Below are positions 52,087 to 59,361 of a stretch of 64,000 bases of DNA, piece by piece. The notes beneath the pieces were generated by a model. That model did no database searches and had not been told where the DNA came from. It saw only the letters and a list, made by a program, of their open reading frames with translations. Both the position numbers and the translations under genes were made by a program. Source of the stretch: Pseudomonas triclosanedens (lineage in GTDB: Bacteria; Pseudomonadota; Gammaproteobacteria; Pseudomonadales; Pseudomonadaceae); NCBI RefSeq assembly GCF_026686735.1, contig NZ_CP113432.1, positions 3,833,001 to 3,897,000 on the forward strand, written 5' to 3'. Each line of letters starts with the position of its first letter. Position 1 is the first letter of the stretch.

Positions 52087-53076
52087 TCAGTCCTCCATGC
52101 GGAGCAAGTGGGGCGTGGTGACGATGGAACTGACCAGGCTGCTGAGGCCGGGCGGGTCCAGCAGGGTCACGTGGTGCGCCGGGCCGCCGACCCGCAGGTG
52201 CACGGGATACAGCGGCGGTTGCGCGCAGGCGTCGAGGGTGCGCAGGTGGTACTGGCGGTGATGCCGCTCGTGCACCGTGCACTCCAGGCTCAGGCTGGCG
52301 AGGCGCCGGTGCTCGGCGTCGAGCACGCTGATTTCGCCCACGTCCGGCAGCTCGCCCACCAGGTGCAGGCGGTCACCCAGGGCGAAGGCGCCGAGGTAGC
52401 CGCGGTTCGAGCCCTGCGCGGCGCGCTGCATCTGCAACTGGTTGACGATGCTCACCCGGGTGTTGGCCGGAACGTCGCGGGTGACGACGCAGGCGGGGGC
52501 GATGAATACGTTGTCACCGATATTCACCGCGCCGAGGATGCGCGCACCCGCCCCTACTTCCACGCCGTTACCCAGCCTGGGATGGCGCTTGCCGCCGGGG
52601 TTGTCGGCGATGCCGGAGGCGCCGAGGGTGACGCCGCTGAGCAGGTAGCAGTCATCGCCGATTTCGCAGGTTTCGCCGATCACCGTGCCGAAGCCGTGAT
52701 CCAGCACGAAGCGCCTGCCGATGCGCGTGGCCGGGTGTATCTCCACGCCCGATTGCAGCTTGCCGGCATTGGCCAGGCGCTGGGCGATGAGCTGGCGGTT
52801 CTCCAGGCCGTCCTGCTGCCACACCCGGTGCGCCAGGCGGTGGAACAGCACGGCCTTGAACGAGGCGTAGGTACCGAGGATCAGCTCGGTACGCCCGCAG
52901 GAGGCCGGATCGCGCTCGGCATAGGCTTGCAGGTCTTCGGCCACCTGCGGCAAGGCACCATCCATGATGCCGCCCAGATGCGGCATCAGCCGCCCCATGT
53001 CCACTGGCTTGAGCGCATGCGCCATGTGCTCGAGCATCCCGTCGTAGAGTGCTGCCCTGTCGAGATATCCGCTCAT
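52087..53076 (-). CDS. Serine O-acetyltransferase with long C-terminal extension
   Basis: Of 329 residues, the first ~215 form a serine acetyltransferase: an N-terminal helical part (VAEDLQAYAERDPAS) and left-handed beta-helix hexapeptides. Catalytic histidines lie in VLDHGFGTVIGETC and GGKRHPRLGNGVEVGAGA. It would acetylate serine to O-acetylserine. About 110 further residues follow (from NRGYLGAFALG), which ordinary CysE/EpsC enzymes lack. This segment has several histidines (ECTVHERHHRQYHL) and no recognised fold. I chose the ATG at 53076 with GGAG nine bases upstream; a GTG at 53091 is possible. It lies 20 bases after the cysteine-synthase-like gene, its natural downstream enzyme. Confidence 0.85.
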   Translation of the reverse strand: MSGYLDRAALYDGMLEHMAHALKPVDMGRLMPHLGGIMDGALPQVAEDLQAYAERDPASCGRTELILGTYASFKAVLFHRLAHRVWQQDGLENRQLIAQRLANAGKLQSGVEIHPATRIGRRFVLDHGFGTVIGETCEIGDDCYLLSGVTLGASGIADNPGGKRHPRLGNGVEVGAGARILGAVNIGDNVFIAPACVVTRDVPANTRVSIVNQLQMQRAAQGSNRGYLGAFALGDRLHLVGELPDVGEISVLDAEHRRLASLSLECTVHERHHRQYHLRTLDACAQPPLYPVHLRVGGPAHHVTLLDPPGLSSLVSSIVTTPHLLRMED

Positions 53077-53096
53077 CCTTTCGTTCTCCACAGTGT

Positions 53097-54011
53097 TCAG
53101 TCGAAGTGAGGCAGGTAGCTGTCTACACCGTCGTAGATCAGTGTCAGTACGCGCGAGCCGCGCGGCAGGTCGCCGGCCAACTGGGCGATGGCCACCAGGT
53201 TGGCCGCCGAGGACAGGCCCAGGCTGACCCCATCGCTGCGCATGGTGCGCCGCACCCGCTCCAGGCAGTCGTGCTTGGCGACCTTGAGCATGCCGTCGAG
53301 CACGCCGAGGTTGAGGATGGCCGGCACCAGGCCGATGGACAGGCCCTGTATCTCGTGCGCGGCATGCCGGTCGGCGAACAGGTCGCAGCTCTCCGGCTCC
53401 ACGCCGAATACCCGCAGCGCCGGCCAGCGGTCCTTGAGCACTTCGCCCAGGCCGGTGATGTGGCCGCCGGTGCCGATACCCGCCACCAGGCTGTCGAGCG
53501 GCATCTGGGCGAAGTCGCGGAGGATTTCCTGGGCGGTGGTGCGCCGGTGTATCTGCGGGTTGGCCGGATTGCGCTGCTGGTTGAGCATCACGTAGCCGGG
53601 GTTCTCCAGCTGTAGCTCCATAGCCAGCTCGCCGTGCGAGTTGTTGCCGCGTCGGCTGTCGGACAGCACCACTTCCGCGCCGTACAGGCGCAGCAGTTTC
53701 TGTTTCTCCGGGCTGTAGTTGTCGGGGATCACCAGCACCACCCGATAACCGAGGATGTTGCCGGCGATGGCCAGTCCGATGCCGGTGTTGCCGCCGCTCG
53801 GCTCGATGATGGTCTGGCCGCTGCCCGGCAGCAGGATGCCCCGGGCTTCGGCGTCACGGACCATTGCCAGGGCGATGCGCGCCTTGTGGCTGCCGCCGGG
53901 GTTCAGGGACTCCAGCTTGGCGTAGACCTCCAGCCCGGTTTCGGCGCTGAAGGCCGCCAGGCGCACGACCGGGGTTTCGCCAATGGCCTGCAGCAAGGAT
54001 TCGTGGATCAT
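53097..54011 (-). CDS. Cysteine-synthase-like PLP enzyme
   Basis: The 304-residue enzyme is a fold-type II PLP protein. The Schiff-base lysine is Lys43 in NPGGSHKARIA (usual NPxGSVKDRIA). The substrate loop reads EPSGGNTGIGL (usual TSGNTGIGL), so the Ser that contacts substrate carboxylate in O-acetylserine sulfhydrylases is replaced by Gly. The phosphate loop GIGTGGHITGLG is intact. It probably joins a sulfur donor to O-acetylserine or a relative. The changed loop and Lys context suggest an unusual donor, such as a protein thiocarboxylate as used by mycobacterial CysM, or a different acceptor. It lies 10 bases after the fusion gene. Confidence 0.85.
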   Translation of the reverse strand: MIHESLLQAIGETPVVRLAAFSAETGLEVYAKLESLNPGGSHKARIALAMVRDAEARGILLPGSGQTIIEPSGGNTGIGLAIAGNILGYRVVLVIPDNYSPEKQKLLRLYGAEVVLSDSRRGNNSHGELAMELQLENPGYVMLNQQRNPANPQIHRRTTAQEILRDFAQMPLDSLVAGIGTGGHITGLGEVLKDRWPALRVFGVEPESCDLFADRHAAHEIQGLSIGLVPAILNLGVLDGMLKVAKHDCLERVRRTMRSDGVSLGLSSAANLVAIAQLAGDLPRGSRVLTLIYDGVDSYLPHFD

Positions 54012-54021
54012 CTGCGTGACC

Positions 54022-55437
54022 TCAGTACAGAGGCATGTCGCGATCGATATCGCGCGCCCAGGCTTTCATTCCGCCCTGCAGCACCTGCATGCGTTCGAAG
54101 CCCGCGCCCAGCAGTTGCCGGGCCGCTCGCTCGGCACGCGGGCCGCCGTAGCAGATCAGGCACAGCGGGCGCTCGCGGTCCAGCTCGTGCAGGCGCTCGG
54201 CCAGTTCGCCCAGCGGCACGTTGATGGCACCGGGCAGGCGGCAGACTTCCAGTTCGTTGGGCTCGCGCACGTCCAGCAGTTGCAGGTCTTCGCCACGGGC
54301 CAGGGCGAGTTGCAGTTGCAGCGGGCTGATGAGCATTTCCGCCGGGGTGGCCTCCTCGGGAGCGGCTGTGGCGGCGCAGGCCACCGGCGCCTCCACCTGC
54401 AGGGTGCGGTCGCGCCGCGCCGGCGAGCAGGCCGGGCAATCGGGACGGCGCTTGAAGCGCACTTCGGAGAATTTCATCGCCAGTGCGTCGAAGCGCATCA
54501 GGCGGCCAACCAGGGGCTCGCCGATACCAAGGATCAGCTTGACCGCCTCGGTAGCCTGGATCAGCCCGACCACGCCGGGCAGCACGCCGATCACCCCGCC
54601 GGCATTGCAGTTGGGCGACAGTTCGGCTGGCGGGCTCTTGGGGTACAGGCAGCGGTAGCACGGGCCATTCTGGTAGTTGAATACGCTCATCTGCCCGTCG
54701 AAGCGGTGCAGTGCGCCGTACACCAGGGGGCGTTCGAGCAGCACGCAGGCGTCGTTGAGCAGGTAGCGGGTGGCGAAGTTGTCGGTGCCGTCGACCACCA
54801 GGTCGTACTCGCCTACCAGTTGCAGGGCGTTGTCGGGCATCAGCGCGCAATCGTGGGCGACGACGCGGATATCGGGGTTGAGGTCCAGCAGGCGGCGGCG
54901 CGCCGATTCCACCTTGGCTTCGCCGATGGTGCTGGTGCCGTGCACTACCTGGCGTTGCAGGTTGCTGCTCTCCACCCGGTCGAAGTCCACCAGGCCGATG
55001 ACACCGACGCCAGCCGCCGCCAGGTACAGGCACACCGGCGAACCCAGGCCACCGGTACCGATCACCAGCACCCGCGTCGACTTCAGGCGCATCTGCCCCT
55101 GGCGGCCGACGTTGGGCAGGGTGATGTGGCGAACGTAGCGGCGCACTTCGTCGTTGCTCAGTTCGTCGCAGTCCAGCCCGCCGGAGGTGGCGAGCAGGAT
55201 GTCCAGCTCGGCCCCCTGAGGCAGCCGGGTCTCGGCGTCCACCAGCTCGTCGCCGGCGGTGAGCAGGAAGTGTTCCTTGAACTGCTGGTTGGCGTAGAAC
55301 AGGTGCTCGCGCAGCCCGGGATGACGGCTACACACGTCCTCCACCAATTCGCGCACCGTCTCCCCCGTGCCGGCCAGCCGGGTGGCCGGCAGCTTGGCCA
55401 CGCGGGTCAGCACTTCCGGGAAAATCACCATGTTCAT
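54022..55437 (-). CDS. Tripartite fusion: ubiquitin-like sulfur carrier, ThiF/MoeB adenylyltransferase, rhodanese
   Basis: The 471-residue protein has three parts. Residues ~1-87 form a MoaD/ThiS-like beta-grasp domain ending LLATSGG, with Gly86-Gly87 followed directly by LDCDELS. Residues ~95-340 form an E1-like enzyme: nucleotide motif GTGGLGSP at 127-134, LVDFDRVESSNLQRQ, candidate thiol Cys277 in NCNAGGVIGVLPG, and zinc cysteines CYRC (260/263) and CPAC (334/337). Residues ~365-471 form a rhodanese with the active loop CYGGPR at Cys429. The enzyme could adenylylate a carrier C-terminus and load sulfur as a thiocarboxylate. The carrier C-terminus is internal, so cleavage or a separate carrier is required. 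The ATG at 55437 has AAGGAG seven bases upstream. Confidence 0.88.
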   Translation of the reverse strand: MNMVIFPEVLTRVAKLPATRLAGTGETVRELVEDVCSRHPGLREHLFYANQQFKEHFLLTAGDELVDAETRLPQGAELDILLATSGGLDCDELSNDEVRRYVRHITLPNVGRQGQMRLKSTRVLVIGTGGLGSPVCLYLAAAGVGVIGLVDFDRVESSNLQRQVVHGTSTIGEAKVESARRRLLDLNPDIRVVAHDCALMPDNALQLVGEYDLVVDGTDNFATRYLLNDACVLLERPLVYGALHRFDGQMSVFNYQNGPCYRCLYPKSPPAELSPNCNAGGVIGVLPGVVGLIQATEAVKLILGIGEPLVGRLMRFDALAMKFSEVRFKRRPDCPACSPARRDRTLQVEAPVACAATAAPEEATPAEMLISPLQLQLALARGEDLQLLDVREPNELEVCRLPGAINVPLGELAERLHELDRERPLCLICYGGPRAERAARQLLGAGFERMQVLQGGMKAWARDIDRDMPLY

Positions 55438-55464
55438 AGTCAAACTCCTTTTCCATGTGGTCCA

Positions 55465-55917
55465 TCAAGGGGTACCGGGGAACTCCCGGCTGCATTCGAA
55501 TCGTTCACCGCTCCACTCGAACAGCTTGGCGCCCCGCACCTCGCCGGCGCCGACATCCACCACCAGGTAGGCCACGGGGAAGATCGGCTGCCCCATGAAC
55601 AGCGCCTTCTCCTCGTCCTCGCGGCTGAAGTAGGCGCCCACGTCCGGGTGCGAGTGGTAGATGACCCGCACGGGGTTGTTGCCGCTCAGGCTGCGGTTGA
55701 GCATCTGGGTGTCGGCCACGGCGAAGGTGTAGCCGTTGGCGGCGCTGCGTTTGTAGATGTCGGGGGAGCGCTGGTTGAGCTGGTTCTGGATGTTCTCGCC
55801 GAAATGCACCCCGGCATCGGCGAAGACGAATCCGCAGCACTCTTCGGGATAGGTGATGGCGGCGTGGCGGTAGATGGCCAGGAGCGCCTTGCGGTCGATG
55901 AGGTCGTGTCCGGTCAT
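55465..55917 (-). CDS. JAMM/Mov34 metalloprotease (Mec/QbsD-like)
   Basis: The 150-residue protein is a single JAMM domain. The canonical motif is complete: Glu25 or Glu26 in PEECCG, then HSHP with His88 and His90, Ser98 and Asp101 (H-S-H-x7-S-x2-D). Relatives such as Mec and QbsD trim residues or cysteine adducts from the Gly-Gly end of small sulfur carriers. The gene sits immediately before the carrier-E1-rhodanese fusion, so the most direct substrate is the Gly-Gly/Leu junction in that protein or the cysteine adduct formed there. It starts three bases after the EamA gene. Confidence 0.88.
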   Translation of the reverse strand: MTGHDLIDRKALLAIYRHAAITYPEECCGFVFADAGVHFGENIQNQLNQRSPDIYKRSAANGYTFAVADTQMLNRSLSGNNPVRVIYHSHPDVGAYFSREDEEKALFMGQPIFPVAYLVVDVGAGEVRGAKLFEWSGERFECSREFPGTP

Positions 55918-55920
55918 GCG

Positions 55921-56865
55921 TCAGCCCTTCTTCGCCAGGAATCGTTCCATCGGCATCTTGGTGATGGCGAAACCGCCGAGCAGCACTGCGGAGTACAGCG
56001 CCAGGTCCCGGGAAATCGGCTGGCCCTCGTACCAGGAGCCGATGATCACGGCGAACACCGGGAAGATGATGAAGACGAAGGACAGGATCACCGGGCTCAT
56101 GCGCTTGAGCAGGAAGAAGTAGACGATGAAACCTCCTACCGATGCGCACAGTCCGAGGTAGGTCAGCGCCAGCCAGGAGCGCGAGCTGATGGCGGCGAAG
56201 TCCGGCTGCTCCACGCCAAGGCTGACGAGGAACAGCATCAACCCGGCAACGCCCATCGGCAGCGTGTTGTAGGTGATGACGCTGATGTCGGCGCCCTTGA
56301 GCTTCGTCACCACGTAGCACAGCGCGTGCATCACCGCCGCGCAGAGGATCGCCAGTACCCCGGAGAATTCGTCATGGGCGAGGCTCAGGCCCTGGCTGCG
56401 CAGGATCATGAACAGGCTGCCGAAACCGATGGCGATGCCGACCACCTGGGACAGGTAGATGCGTTCGCGCAGGAACAGCGAGGAGAAGATCAGGATGAAC
56501 ACCGGCATGCAGCTGAACAGCAAGGCGGTGAGGCCCGACGATACGTGCGTCTCGCCGTAGTTGAGCAGGTAGTAAGGCAGGCTGAAGTAGCACAGCGTGA
56601 CGAACACGAAGAAGCCAAGATGGCTACGGGGGAAGAAGATGGAGTCGCCACGGATCACGGCGAAGCTCAGAAACAGCGGGAAGGCGATCAGGAAGCGCAG
56701 ACCGGCGGCGGTCAGCGGCGGAACCGTTTCGACGGCGATCTTGATCCCCAGCCAGGTGGTGCCCCAGCTCAGGCACACCGTCAGGAACAGCAGCGAGGTG
56801 ACGAGCGCTGCCAGCCACTGCTTCCTCGGTTTGCTGGTGTTTTCAATTACAGCCGATATTGGCAT
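55921..56865 (-). CDS. EamA-family metabolite exporter
   Basis: The 314-residue inner-membrane protein has ten hydrophobic segments in two EamA repeats (LTVCLSWGTTWLGIKIAVETVPP early; LCASVGGFIVYFFLLKRMSPV late). E. coli EamA exports cysteine pathway metabolites such as O-acetylserine and cysteine. As first gene of an operon for serine acetylation and sulfur transfer, this one likely exports the pathway product or an overflow intermediate. The promoter lies in the 92-base gap to the divergent MocR gene. Confidence 0.82.
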   Translation of the reverse strand: MPISAVIENTSKPRKQWLAALVTSLLFLTVCLSWGTTWLGIKIAVETVPPLTAAGLRFLIAFPLFLSFAVIRGDSIFFPRSHLGFFVFVTLCYFSLPYYLLNYGETHVSSGLTALLFSCMPVFILIFSSLFLRERIYLSQVVGIAIGFGSLFMILRSQGLSLAHDEFSGVLAILCAAVMHALCYVVTKLKGADISVITYNTLPMGVAGLMLFLVSLGVEQPDFAAISSRSWLALTYLGLCASVGGFIVYFFLLKRMSPVILSFVFIIFPVFAVIIGSWYEGQPISRDLALYSAVLLGGFAITKMPMERFLAKKG

Positions 56866-56897
56866 GATGACAATCCTTTTAGACAGCCAAATTGAAC

Positions 56898-56910
56898 CCC
56901 AAATATTGGG
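56898..56910. promoter_or_regulatory. Candidate MocR operator in the divergent promoter region
   Basis: CCCAAATATTGGG is an inverted repeat with 5-bp arms and a 3-bp centre, in an AT-rich 92-base gap between the MocR gene and the sulfur operon. A further ATATTG lies at 56921-56926, giving a possible direct repeat of the site core. TTGACT at 56924 could be a -35 for the MocR gene. Confidence 0.45.
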
Positions 56911-56957
56911 ATATAACCTTATATTGACTCCTTCTAATCAGGCTATTTGGACGAAAA

Positions 56958-58376
56958 ATGGCTGTCAAACCAATTATTGACACGGTACCAATACTCAAGG
57001 AAGCGCTGGGTTCAGGCCAGGGCGCCAAGTACAAGCGGCTCGCCGGCGCCATGCAGACCCGCATCCTCGAAGGCAGCATCGAAGCCGGTATGAAACTGCC
57101 GCCGCGGCGCATCCTCGCGGACCGGCTCGGCGTGACCATCGGCACGGTGAGCCGCGCCTACGCCGAGCTGGAGCGCATGGGCCTGGTGGTGGCGCGGGTC
57201 GGCGACGGCACCTTCGTTCGCCAGCGCGAACTGGAGCGCAAGCGCGACGCGGGCTTCAGCAACTTCGTCGAGGAGCGGCCCGAGCAGTACGACATGAGCC
57301 GCAACATGCACATCCCCGGTCTGGAAACCCGCCTGCTGGCCCAGAGCCTGCTGGACCTGGCCCATGCCCCCCGCGTGCTCGCCGAGCTGTCCCTGTACAC
57401 CCCGGACGCCGGCCTGCCGCGCTATCGCCAGGCAGGCGCGGACTGGCTCGCCCACGGCGATTTCCAGCCGCAGGCGGAGCAGGTGCTGTGCGTCAACGGC
57501 GGCCAGCACGGCCTGCTCTGCACGCTGATGGCGCTGCTGCGCGCCGGCGACACGATAGTGACCGAGCAGCTCACCTACCCCGGCCTGATCACCGCCGCGC
57601 GCATGCTCGGCATCAAGCTGCTCGGCGCGGCGATGGACGATGAGGGGCTGGTGCCGGAGTCGCTCGACGAGCTGTGCCGGTACAACCGGGTCAGCGCCAT
57701 CTACTGCACGCCGACGCTGCAGAACCCCACCACCGGCGTGCTGTCCGCGCAGCGGCGGGAAGCCATTGTCGCCATCTGCCGCGAGCACAATCTGCTGATC
57801 ATCGAGGACGAGGCCCATGCGGTGCTGGTGGAGGACCGCCCGCCGCCGTTGAGCCTTTACGCGCCGGAGCGCAGTGTGCTGATCAGCAGCCTGAGCAAGG
57901 CGGTGGCGGCCGGCCTGCGGGTGGGTTACCTGCACGCGCCGACAACGCTGATCAGCCGCATCGCGGCGGCGCTGCGCGCGTCCTGCTGGATGGCCACGCC
58001 GCTGGCGATGGAGCTGGCCAGCAACTGGATCGAGGGCGGCATCGCGGAGAATCTGCTGCGCCAGCAGATCGCCGAGATCGGTCGGCGCAAGCAACTGGTG
58101 CAGGGGCAACTGGAGGGCCTGAGCTACCGCACCCATCCGCAGTGCCCGCACTTCTGGATCGAGGTGCCCGAACCCTGGCGCGCCTCGGACGTGGAGGCCG
58201 AGTTGAAGCTCAAGAACTACCTGATCGCCACCGCCGAAGCCTTTGCCGTGGGCCGGGCGGCAGTGCCGCAGTTCGTCCGGGTCAGCGTCAGCAATGCCTC
58301 CCATGACGACCTGTTGCTGCTGGAAGGCTTCGAGGCCCTGGCCAACACGTTGCGCAGCGGCCAGTTCGACGAGTGA
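56958..58376 (+). CDS. MocR-type regulator (GntR DNA-binding plus aminotransferase-like domain)
   Basis: The 472-residue protein has an N-terminal GntR winged helix (YKRLAGAMQTRILEGSIEAGMKLPPRRILADRLGVTIGTVSRAYAELE). A fold-type I aminotransferase domain follows, with the PLP lysine in ISSLSKAVAAGLRVGY near 315 and LIIEDEAHAV near 280. MocR proteins sense PLP-linked amino acid derivatives. This one diverges from the six-gene sulfur operon and is its likely regulator, which predicts a PLP-reactive amine such as cysteine, serine or diaminopropionate as effector. Confidence 0.88.
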   Translation: MAVKPIIDTVPILKEALGSGQGAKYKRLAGAMQTRILEGSIEAGMKLPPRRILADRLGVTIGTVSRAYAELERMGLVVARVGDGTFVRQRELERKRDAGFSNFVEERPEQYDMSRNMHIPGLETRLLAQSLLDLAHAPRVLAELSLYTPDAGLPRYRQAGADWLAHGDFQPQAEQVLCVNGGQHGLLCTLMALLRAGDTIVTEQLTYPGLITAARMLGIKLLGAAMDDEGLVPESLDELCRYNRVSAIYCTPTLQNPTTGVLSAQRREAIVAICREHNLLIIEDEAHAVLVEDRPPPLSLYAPERSVLISSLSKAVAAGLRVGYLHAPTTLISRIAAALRASCWMATPLAMELASNWIEGGIAENLLRQQIAEIGRRKQLVQGQLEGLSYRTHPQCPHFWIEVPEPWRASDVEAELKLKNYLIATAEAFAVGRAAVPQFVRVSVSNASHDDLLLLEGFEALANTLRSGQFDE

Positions 58377-58432
58377 GCCGCAGCGATGCCGGCGCCGCGA
58401 TGATGTGCTGGCGGTTTCATGCAGCCGAAAAA

Positions 58433-58460
58433 AGAGGGCAAGGCCTGCGCCTTGCCCTCT
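58433..58460 (-). terminator. Intrinsic terminator of the trimeric autotransporter operon
   Basis: An 11-bp stem (58433-58443 with 58450-58460) and six-base loop is followed on the minus strand by TTTTTT. It lies just after the last gene of the operon and may also catch the convergent MocR transcript. Confidence 0.85.
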
Positions 58461-58487
58461 CCTTCCTGCCGTTCGGGCCGGTACCCG

Positions 58488-59351
58488 TCACTTCATGTTC
58501 TGGGTCACTACGTCCGGGTAGTAGGCGATCTTCAGCGTGTGCCGCTGGCCCATCAACTGGCCGTCGCCGTACCAGGTGATGTTGTCCTGACGCAGGGTCA
58601 TGCCGTCGGAGCTGTACTCGTATTCGCCGCCGTTGGAGGTGGTGAAGGCGAAGCGCTGCTCATCCATGCGCTTGAGGTCGAAACGGGTGCCGGCCGGCGG
58701 CATCATTTCCTTCACGCGCTTGAGGTAGGCCGGCGCCAGTTCGGCGAACAGTTCGCGGGTGCGGGCCTGGTACTGGGCGTCGGTCAGCCCGGGGGTCTGC
58801 TCCAGCTTCTGCGCGATCAGCGAGAAGTACTCCGCGTCGGTGCGGGCCAGGGCGATGCGCACCGCCATGACTTCACTCAGGCGCGCCTGGTCGACCTGCG
58901 GCTTGCCATCGGCACCCAGTTTCGGCGCGATGAACTCGTTGCCATCGACCTGCACCAGCGGCGCGGTGGCCAGGTACGACGCGCAGGCGATCTGCTGGGC
59001 GGCCACGTTGCCGTTGACCAGCAGCGCCGTGACGCCGCCCTTCTTCTTGAGGCTGTCGGTGGTTTCGCCACTGGCGGCAACGAAGCGGTCGACGCTGGCC
59101 TGGTTCAGTTCACCGCGGGCCAGGCCGCAGAGCTGTTTCATCACGGCGGGGTTGCGCTTGCCGTCCACCAGCGGCGACATGCTGAACAGTGCGTTGCGGA
59201 TCACCGGCAGCGCCGGGTATTCGATGTTGCCGAGGGTTTCCTGCTTCACGGCCGGGGCCTTGGCCACCGGCGGCTGTTCGGCGCCCTTGCAACCGGCGAT
59301 CAGGGCTACGGGCAGGAGCATTGCGGTCAGCCATTTGCTGTGGGTGTTCAT
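58488..59351 (-). CDS. Lipoprotein of unknown function in the trimeric autotransporter operon
   Basis: The 287-residue product has a lipoprotein signal with lipobox LIAGC. The mature protein is mostly helical (LSEVMAVRIALARTDAEYFSLIAQKLEQ) with two cysteines, in QLCGLARG and QQIACASY. The C-terminal ~60 residues look like beta strands (YEYSSDGMTLRQDNITWYG; HTLKIAYYP). I recognise no family. GAGGA lies seven bases before the ATG at 59351, which is 10 bases downstream of the OmpA-type gene, and a strong terminator follows, so it is the last gene of the four-gene operon. A role in adhesin display is inferred from position only. Confidence 0.65.
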   Translation of the reverse strand: MNTHSKWLTAMLLPVALIAGCKGAEQPPVAKAPAVKQETLGNIEYPALPVIRNALFSMSPLVDGKRNPAVMKQLCGLARGELNQASVDRFVAASGETTDSLKKKGGVTALLVNGNVAAQQIACASYLATAPLVQVDGNEFIAPKLGADGKPQVDQARLSEVMAVRIALARTDAEYFSLIAQKLEQTPGLTDAQYQARTRELFAELAPAYLKRVKEMMPPAGTRFDLKRMDEQRFAFTTSNGGEYEYSSDGMTLRQDNITWYGDGQLMGQRHTLKIAYYPDVVTQNMK

Positions 59352-59361
59352 GGCCAGTTCC

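Noticed and set aside
53983..56895. 970-codon open frame on the plus strand across the sulfur operon
   Set aside because: The minus strand holds an EamA transporter, a canonical JAMM domain and a ThiF-type enzyme, so the long plus frame is a shadow.
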